Shown here: positions 57,026 to 64,000 of the stretch, one piece after another
Position numbering within the stretch: the first letter of the stretch is position 1
How the letters are laid out: every line of letters starts with the position of its first letter
Source of the DNA: Rhodospirillales bacterium
Lineage (GTDB): Bacteria > Pseudomonadota > Alphaproteobacteria > Rhodospirillales > Defluviicoccaceae
Assembly: GCA_016712375.1 (NCBI GenBank)
Contig: JADJRE010000002.1
Span: 391,001-455,000 of the forward strand
Direction of reading: 5' to 3'
DNA: 64,000 bases
The notes under the pieces: model-generated
What the model saw: the letters and a program-made list of their open reading frames with translations, nothing else
Told to the model about the DNA's origin: nothing
Databases searched by the model: none
Program-made: the position numbers and the translations under genes

Positions 57026-57237
57026 CTATAGATCTTTGGGTTGTAGGCCCGTTTGCCGAGCGATGCGGGCCAACATGCGCGGACCGATCTCCTCGCCGTC
57101 ATGAATGCGAACACGACGTCCGGGTAATCATCCCGGCGAAGGACGCGATGCGAGCCAGCCTGCCGAACGACCCGCCAGCCGTTTCTGACAAGCGCCGCAA
57201 GAACTCGTGAAGCTTTCGCCGCTGGCCAGCGACTCAC
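57026..57237 (-). CDS. hicA: HicA-type mRNA interferase toxin (one-base deletion at 57103)
   Basis: HicA cleaves mRNA with a conserved His. GTG 57237 starts SRWPAAKASRVLAALVRNGW, then VVRQAGSHRVLRRDDYPDVV with the catalytic H30. After VVFAF the frame is lost; one extra G at 57103 gives HDGEEIGPRMLARIARQTGL and QPKDL then the TAG at 57026-57028, a textbook HicA end. The start overlaps the hicB stop by 4 bp. Here the antitoxin comes first. Confidence 0.85.
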
Positions 57238-57431
57238 GCCGCGAACAATCCCTCGAGGTCCGGGACCGGCTCTCCGTGATCAAGACGATCAGCCAACACC
57301 CGTAGAGCCAACACTTCAGCCTTGATGACCGCTTCGGATCGCGTCACGCCATAGGCAAGCACCCCCGGAAGGTCTCTGATCTCGGCAATCCAGCGGCCGT
57401 CCTCTTCCTGCTCGATCTCTAAAAGGAGCAT
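57234..57431 (-). CDS. hicB: HicB-type antitoxin (short)
   Basis: HicB neutralises HicA. The 65-residue protein starts MLLLEIEQEEDGRWIAEIRD, then LPGVLAYGVTRSEAVIKAEV, the partial RNase H-like HicB fold. No DNA-binding domain is present. A Shine-Dalgarno GAGGAG lies before ATG 57431, and a TATAAG box (57464-57459 on the minus strand) is a possible -10. Confidence 0.85.
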   Translation of the reverse strand: MLLLEIEQEEDGRWIAEIRDLPGVLAYGVTRSEAVIKAEVLALRVLADRLDHGEPVPDLEGLFAA

Positions 57432-57660
57432 GCGCCTCTCCTCGTCGATTACCCCTTGCTTATATCGCGACGAGGTGCTCGCAGGCGAGGGGAACGCTCA
57501 GGCCTCCATTGCGGCGCTCGCTGGGTCTGCTTGAGAACAAACGACGCTCCTGGCGATCACGTCGCCGGGCGCTTTCCCCTTCGTGCTGAGTTCTGTGGGG
57601 GTCGCTGTCGCTCATCCCGCCCTACGTCCGCGAGGCGGCGACTTCCTCCTGGTGCTACCC

Positions 57661-60315
<2,655 letters not shown>

Positions 60316-60319
<4 letters not shown>

Positions 60320-61386
60320 GTCGGCAGCGTGAACGCTTCCAGGCCGGACAGCCTGAGCGCACGTGGCAGCTCGGCGAACGGCCGCGGCGGCAGACCCGCG
60401 ACCGCGCGCGCAATCGCCGCGATGTGGTCCGGCGTCGTACCGCAGCAGCCGCCGACGATGTTGACCAGCCCGCTCGAAGCCCATTCGCGCAGGTGCGCCG
60501 CAGTCATGTCGGGCGTCTCGTCATAGCCGCCGAATTCGTTCGGCAGCCCGGCGTTGGGATAGGCGCAGACGAAGGTGTCGGCGACGCGCGAAAGCTCGGC
60601 GATGTGCGGGCGCATCTCGGCCGCACCCAAGGCGCAGTTCAGCCCGATGCTGAGCGGCCGGGCGTGGCGCACCGAGTTCCAGAAAGCCTCCGCCGTCTGT
60701 CCCGACAGGTTGCGGCCGGAAAGATCCGTGATCGTGCCGGACACCATCACCGGCAGGCTCGCGCCGCGTTCCTCGAACAGCTCGTCGAGTGCGAACAGCG
60801 CCGCTTTGGCGTTCAGCGTATCGAACACCGTCTCGACCAGGATGACGTCGCAACCGCCGTCGATCAGCCCTTCGGCCGCCTCGCGGTAGGCGGCGGCGAG
60901 TTCATCGAACGAGATGTTGCGAAAGCCCGGATCGCCGACGTCCGGAGAAAGCGACGCGGTGCGGTTGGTCGGGCCGATGGCGCCGGCGACGAAGCGCGGC
61001 TTGCTCGGCGTGGCGGCGGTGGCCGCGTCGGCGGCGGCGCGCGCCAGCCGGGTGCCGGTCTCGTTGAGCTCGCGGGCAAGGTCTTCCTGGCCGTAGTCGG
61101 CGAGCGAGGTGCGGTTCGAGTTGAAGGTGTTGGTCTCGACAATATCGGCACCGGCGTCGAGATACTGGCGATGGATATCCTGGATGATGTCCGGCCGGGT
61201 CAGGCTGAGCAGATCGTTGTTGCCCTTCAGGTCGCGTGGCCAATGCGCGAAGCGGGTGCCGCGGAAATCTGCTTCCTCCAGCGCGTGCTTCTGGATCATC
61301 GTCCCCATGGCACCGTCCAGAACCAGGATGCGTTGGTTCAAAGTGGCGCGCAGCAGCGCGGCACGGTCGTCGCTGGCCATTGGCAT
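60316..61386 (-). CDS. metH: Methionine synthase, homocysteine-binding module
   Basis: The N-terminal zinc/homocysteine barrel. It starts at ATG 61386 or 61380 (QRILVLDGAMGTMIQKHALE) and has the zinc cysteines in GLNCALGAAEMRPH and GGCCGTTPDHIAA. It stops at TGA 60316-60318 after RLSGLEAFTLPT, where an intact MetH runs on into the folate module. The next gene's ATG overlaps this stop (ATGA). Either MetH is really split at the module boundary, or one base is missing (TLP-DMIPSFVNIGERT reads through with one added). Given the many deletions here, an error is more likely. Confidence 0.85.
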
Positions 61387-62332
61387 CACGCTCCACCCGC
61401 CAGCGCCGCCTGCGCTGACCGGTCCGCCGCCTGCGGCGGTCGCACCCCAGCACGTGGCAGATGGCATACGCGAGGTCGGCGCGGTTCAGCGTGTAGAAGT
61501 GGAACTGCTCGACGCCGCCCGCCGACAGCGCCCGGCACTGCTCGCAGGCGACCGATGCGGCGACCAGTCGGCGCGTCTCCGGATCATTGTCGAGACCGTC
61601 GAAAAGTTCCCCCATCCAGCTGGGCACGGAAGCGCCGCACATGGCGGCGAACCGGCGCACCTGCGCGAAGTTGGTCACCGGCAGGATGCCGGGGATGATT
61701 GGCAGCGCGATGTTGGCCGCCGCCGCTCGGTCGCGGAAGCGGAAGAAGTGGTCAACGTCGAAGAAGAACTGAGTGATCGCCCGGCTGGCCCCGGCGTCAA
61801 CCTTGCGCTTCAGGTTGTCGAGATCGGCGCGCGGGCTCGTTGCCTCAGGGTGGGTTTCAGGATAGGCCGCCACCGAGATCTCGAAGTCCGCTACCCGCTT
61901 CAGCCCGGCCACCAGATCGGCGGCGTAGGCGTAGCCGCCGGGATGCGGCAGGTAGCGGGCGGAACCCTCGGGCGGATCGCCGCGCAAAGCAACGATGTGG
62001 CGGATTCCGGCCTGCCAATAGTGCCGCGCCACCGCGTCGATCTCGTCGCGAGAAGCGCCGACGCAGGTCAGATGCGCAGCCGGCTCAAGCGTCGTCTCCT
62101 CGCGGATTCGTGCGACGGTGGCGTGCGTGCGCTCGCGCGTCGTGCCGCCGGCGCCGTAGGTTACCGAGACGAAGGCCGGTTCCAGCGTCGCCAGCCGCTG
62201 CACGCAGGTCCACAGCGTCTGCTCCATCTGCTCGGTCTTCGGCGGAAAGAACTCGAATGACACGCGGACGTCCGCCGGCAGCGGCGCGGCAACGGGAAGC
62301 GGGGTCGGCAGGGATGAAACGGATGCTCTCAT
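61386..62332 (-). CDS. metF: 5,10-Methylenetetrahydrofolate reductase (one-base deletion at 61445-61448)
   Basis: MetF makes the 5-methyltetrahydrofolate used by MetH. ATG 62332 gives MRASVSSLPTPLPVAAPLPA and then VSFEFFPPKTEQMEQTLW, followed by FVSVTYGAGGTTRERTHATV, HIVALRGDPPEG, and QFFFDVDHFFRFRDRAAAAN. After AYAICHVLG the frame is lost. One more C at 61445-61448 gives VRPPQAADRSAQAALAGGA and a stop at 61386-61388, one base into the metH start. The metF-metH order is common. Confidence 0.92.
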
Positions 62333-62557
62333 GGTCCTCGTTTGCGTGCGCACTGGTGCCGGGGACGCACAGGCGTCCTCTGCATCACAGCGACTGCACA
62401 ACATTCGATGGCGAAGGCGCCGGATGCCGATCTACCGCCGCAAGGTGCGGTTTCCGAGGACATTGTGCAACCTCTATCGCGCCATGTTGTGCCCCGGGCT
62501 GCGTCGCCCAGAAGCGAGTGGCTATGGTTCAGCCGAAACGGCAGGACAGTGAAGCGG
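62333..62557. other. Region upstream of metF
   Basis: About 225 bp on the minus strand between the RfbF-like gene and metF. It contains GC-rich inverted stretches, but I could not match it to a SAM or SAH riboswitch consensus. No ORF is convincing. Confidence 0.35.
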
Positions 62558-63433
62558 CTATTCGGCAGCCCGCCCGTCGACAACCGGCGACAGCGCGGGC
62601 ATCGGCTCTATGGCCGGCGTCTGGCTGACAAGGAGTTCTCGACCGCCGGCGGTCTTCTTTACTGGCCGCCACACTTCCCAGGGTGCTTCGCCTTGTTCGT
62701 ACATCCGGTCAAACGTCATCTTGTCCTTGAAGGTGTCCATGCACTTCCAGAAGCCGTCATAAGGATGGCAGAACAGCCGGCGCTCCTGCGCCAGCCGGAT
62801 GAACGGCTCAGCCACGAGTTCCTCGCCTTCGCGGATGTAGTCAAAGATTTCCGGGCGGAGCAGGAAGAAGCCAGCGTTGATCATGAGCGGTGATTTGCTG
62901 ACCGGGCCGATCTCGCGTACCCAACCGTCTTCATCGGCGGTGACGGCGTGAAAGCTGTCGCCGGTGCGCGCCGCCATCAGGCTGGCAACGGCTTTTCCAG
63001 CGGAAGCCCGCTGAATGTAAGCGTTCAAGTCCAGATCGCTCAGGCCGTCACTGTAATTGGCCAGGAACATCTCGTCCTGGACAAACTCGCGGACAGCAAG
63101 CAGCCTTTGCCCGATGTTCGACTGCTGACCGGTATCAACAAAGGTGATCTGCCAGTCGTCGATGTCTGTGCGTAACGTCTCGATCTCGCGACCGCCCTTT
63201 CGCATGATGAAATCGTTGGAAATGCATTCGTTATAATTCAAAAAATACTCTTTGATCAAATCTCCGCGATAACCGAGGCAAAGCACGAATTCCTTATGGC
63301 CGAAATAGGCATAGTATCGCATGAGGTGCCAGATGATCGGCCGATAGCCGATATTCACCAAAGGCTTGGGAATTGTCTCGGAATGTTCCTTGAGTCGAGT
63401 TCCCAGGCCGCCGCAAAACAGAACGACTTTCAC
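62558..63433 (-). CDS. RfbF-like sugar-1-phosphate nucleotidyltransferase
   Basis: Transfers a nucleotide to a sugar 1-phosphate for surface polysaccharide; glucose-1-phosphate cytidylyltransferase is the closest idea. The nucleotide-binding GGLGTRL is at residues 8-14 with IPKPLVNIGYRPIIWHLMRY after it. MFLANYSDGLSDLDLNAYI has the metal Asp region, and DGFWKCMDTFKDKM ends the core. 291 residues. The C-terminal 30 residues are not conserved. Product specificity is a guess. Confidence 0.8.
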   Translation of the reverse strand: MKVVLFCGGLGTRLKEHSETIPKPLVNIGYRPIIWHLMRYYAYFGHKEFVLCLGYRGDLIKEYFLNYNECISNDFIMRKGGREIETLRTDIDDWQITFVDTGQQSNIGQRLLAVREFVQDEMFLANYSDGLSDLDLNAYIQRASAGKAVASLMAARTGDSFHAVTADEDGWVREIGPVSKSPLMINAGFFLLRPEIFDYIREGEELVAEPFIRLAQERRLFCHPYDGFWKCMDTFKDKMTFDRMYEQGEAPWEVWRPVKKTAGGRELLVSQTPAIEPMPALSPVVDGRAAE

Positions 63434-63780
63434 CGCATACCTCCGCTGGATCAGCGATTGCTCTGGCAGCTTCTATCGACCGGCGGCACGGTTATGCCGG
63501 GACCCTCTGCGGCAGATTTAGCGGAAATCGGCGGGCGAAACAACACGATCGATGCTCTTGTTGTGAACGTCGGAGGCCAACCCGCTGCTGTGGCGCACGA
63601 TCGACATCACGGGCGCCTCCGCGCATGTCGCGGATCCGCGCCGGCGTTGCCCTGGGGCTTTCCAACATCTGGCCCGGCGCAGGCAGCGACGGCGTCTGCC
63701 TGGACAGATGAGAGTCCATCCCTCATAGTTGCATTATTCTGCGCCTTTGACTTGTCATCCGGCAGGGTCGTCCGCGTCAC
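63434..63780. other. Divergent intergenic region
   Basis: 347 bp between the RfbF-like start (minus) and the sulfotransferase start (plus). Open frames on both strands here lack family features. It probably holds both promoters; none is convincing by eye. Confidence 0.4.
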
Positions 63781-64000
63781 ATGCAGGCACCGATGGCACA
63801 TCTGCGTCGCGTTATTCTAATCACCGGCATTCCACGATCCGGGACGACGCCTTTCGGCAGTAATCTCGAATTGGCACCAGGCGCCCGGCATTTGTATGAG
63901 CCGTTCAATCCCGGTTACGGCATGCAAGGGATCTCGCGCCACTATGAAGTACCCGGTGCCAACGATTTCTCGCTCGAGCGCTTTGATGCTTGCGTCGATG
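63781..64000 (+). CDS. Sulfotransferase family protein (3' truncated by window edge)
   Basis: From ATG 63781 (or 63793) the frame is open to the end. It has VILITGIPRSGTTPFGSNLE, the PAPS-binding PRSGTT motif, then HLYEPFNPGYGMQG, the usual YEPFNP block. Such enzymes add sulfate from PAPS to sugars or other acceptors; with the neighbouring nucleotidyltransferase this suggests surface polysaccharide modification. The rest lies outside the window. Confidence 0.75.
   Translation, partial: MQAPMAHLRRVILITGIPRSGTTPFGSNLELAPGARHLYEPFNPGYGMQGISRHYEVPGANDFSLERFDACVD

Noticed and set aside
62333..62480. SAH or SAM riboswitch upstream of metF
   Set aside because: The position would suit, but the conserved core sequences of these riboswitches could not be found by eye; a covariance search would decide.

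Overview
The window is GC-rich chromosomal DNA from an alphaproteobacterium, most likely of the Rhodospirillales type. The evidence is the gene order: a fliG-fliH-fliN-motA-flbD-flhA-flhF-flhG flagellar block, the ubiE-ubiB-coaBC-dut run next to mutM, rpsT-dnaA-dnaN-recF-gyrB, and aroK-aroB-CNNM. No rRNA, tRNA, CRISPR array, transposase or prophage was recognised. Species assignment is not possible from the sequence alone.

Layout. 1-7733: 3' part of a flagellar operon (motor switch, a MotA-type stator subunit, the sigma-54 activator FlbD, export gate FlhA, and the placement/number GTPase-ATPase pair FlhF/FlhG). 7730-12025: EamA exporter, BolA, TrmJ, citramalate synthase, HIT protein. 12078-12162: a candidate free-standing small RNA with a strong terminator. 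12170-19232: a long minus-strand run ubiE-ubiB-coaBC-dut-Rrf2-cysK-moeB-dsrE (ubiquinone, CoA, dUTP and sulfur metabolism). 19279-28544: mutM, an enoyl-CoA hydratase, rpsT, then the replication block dnaA-dnaN-recF-gyrB, followed by a RES/Xre-type toxin-antitoxin pair. 29801-35495: mtnA, a hydrolase, and a DUF2889-CNNM-aroB-aroK cluster. 35700-40581: two uncharacterised envelope proteins leading into xerD, a CoA-ester lyase and accA. 40709-48996: GH57-type glycosidase with a DUF983 partner, a large orphan hybrid histidine kinase, SDR, lipoprotein and carbonic anhydrase. 49148-53970: a type I secretion ABC/membrane-fusion pair and DUF445. 54343-57431: an accessory islet with a five-copy 22-bp tandem array, a solute-binding domain without export signal, palindromic repeats, a 72-bp duplication, a TIR-like protein and a HicBA module. 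57661-62332: metF-metH. 62558-64000: start of a surface-polysaccharide region (RfbF-like nucleotidyltransferase, partial sulfotransferase).

A dominant property of this sequence is about sixteen single-base frame breaks, mostly one-base deletions in short homopolymers. They fall in genes a living cell cannot do without (dnaA, dnaN, coaBC), and in nearly every case the conserved protein resumes in the neighbouring frame. I read these as sequencing or assembly errors rather than pseudogenes. Where the repaired stop or start creates a 4-bp overlap with the next gene (hicA/hicB, aroB/CNNM, GH57/DUF983), that supports the repair. Coordinates below are for the repaired genes.

The best candidates for new biology are the small RNA at 12078-12162, the dyad operator upstream of cysK that probably belongs to the adjacent Rrf2 regulator, and the 54.3-57.4 kb islet.
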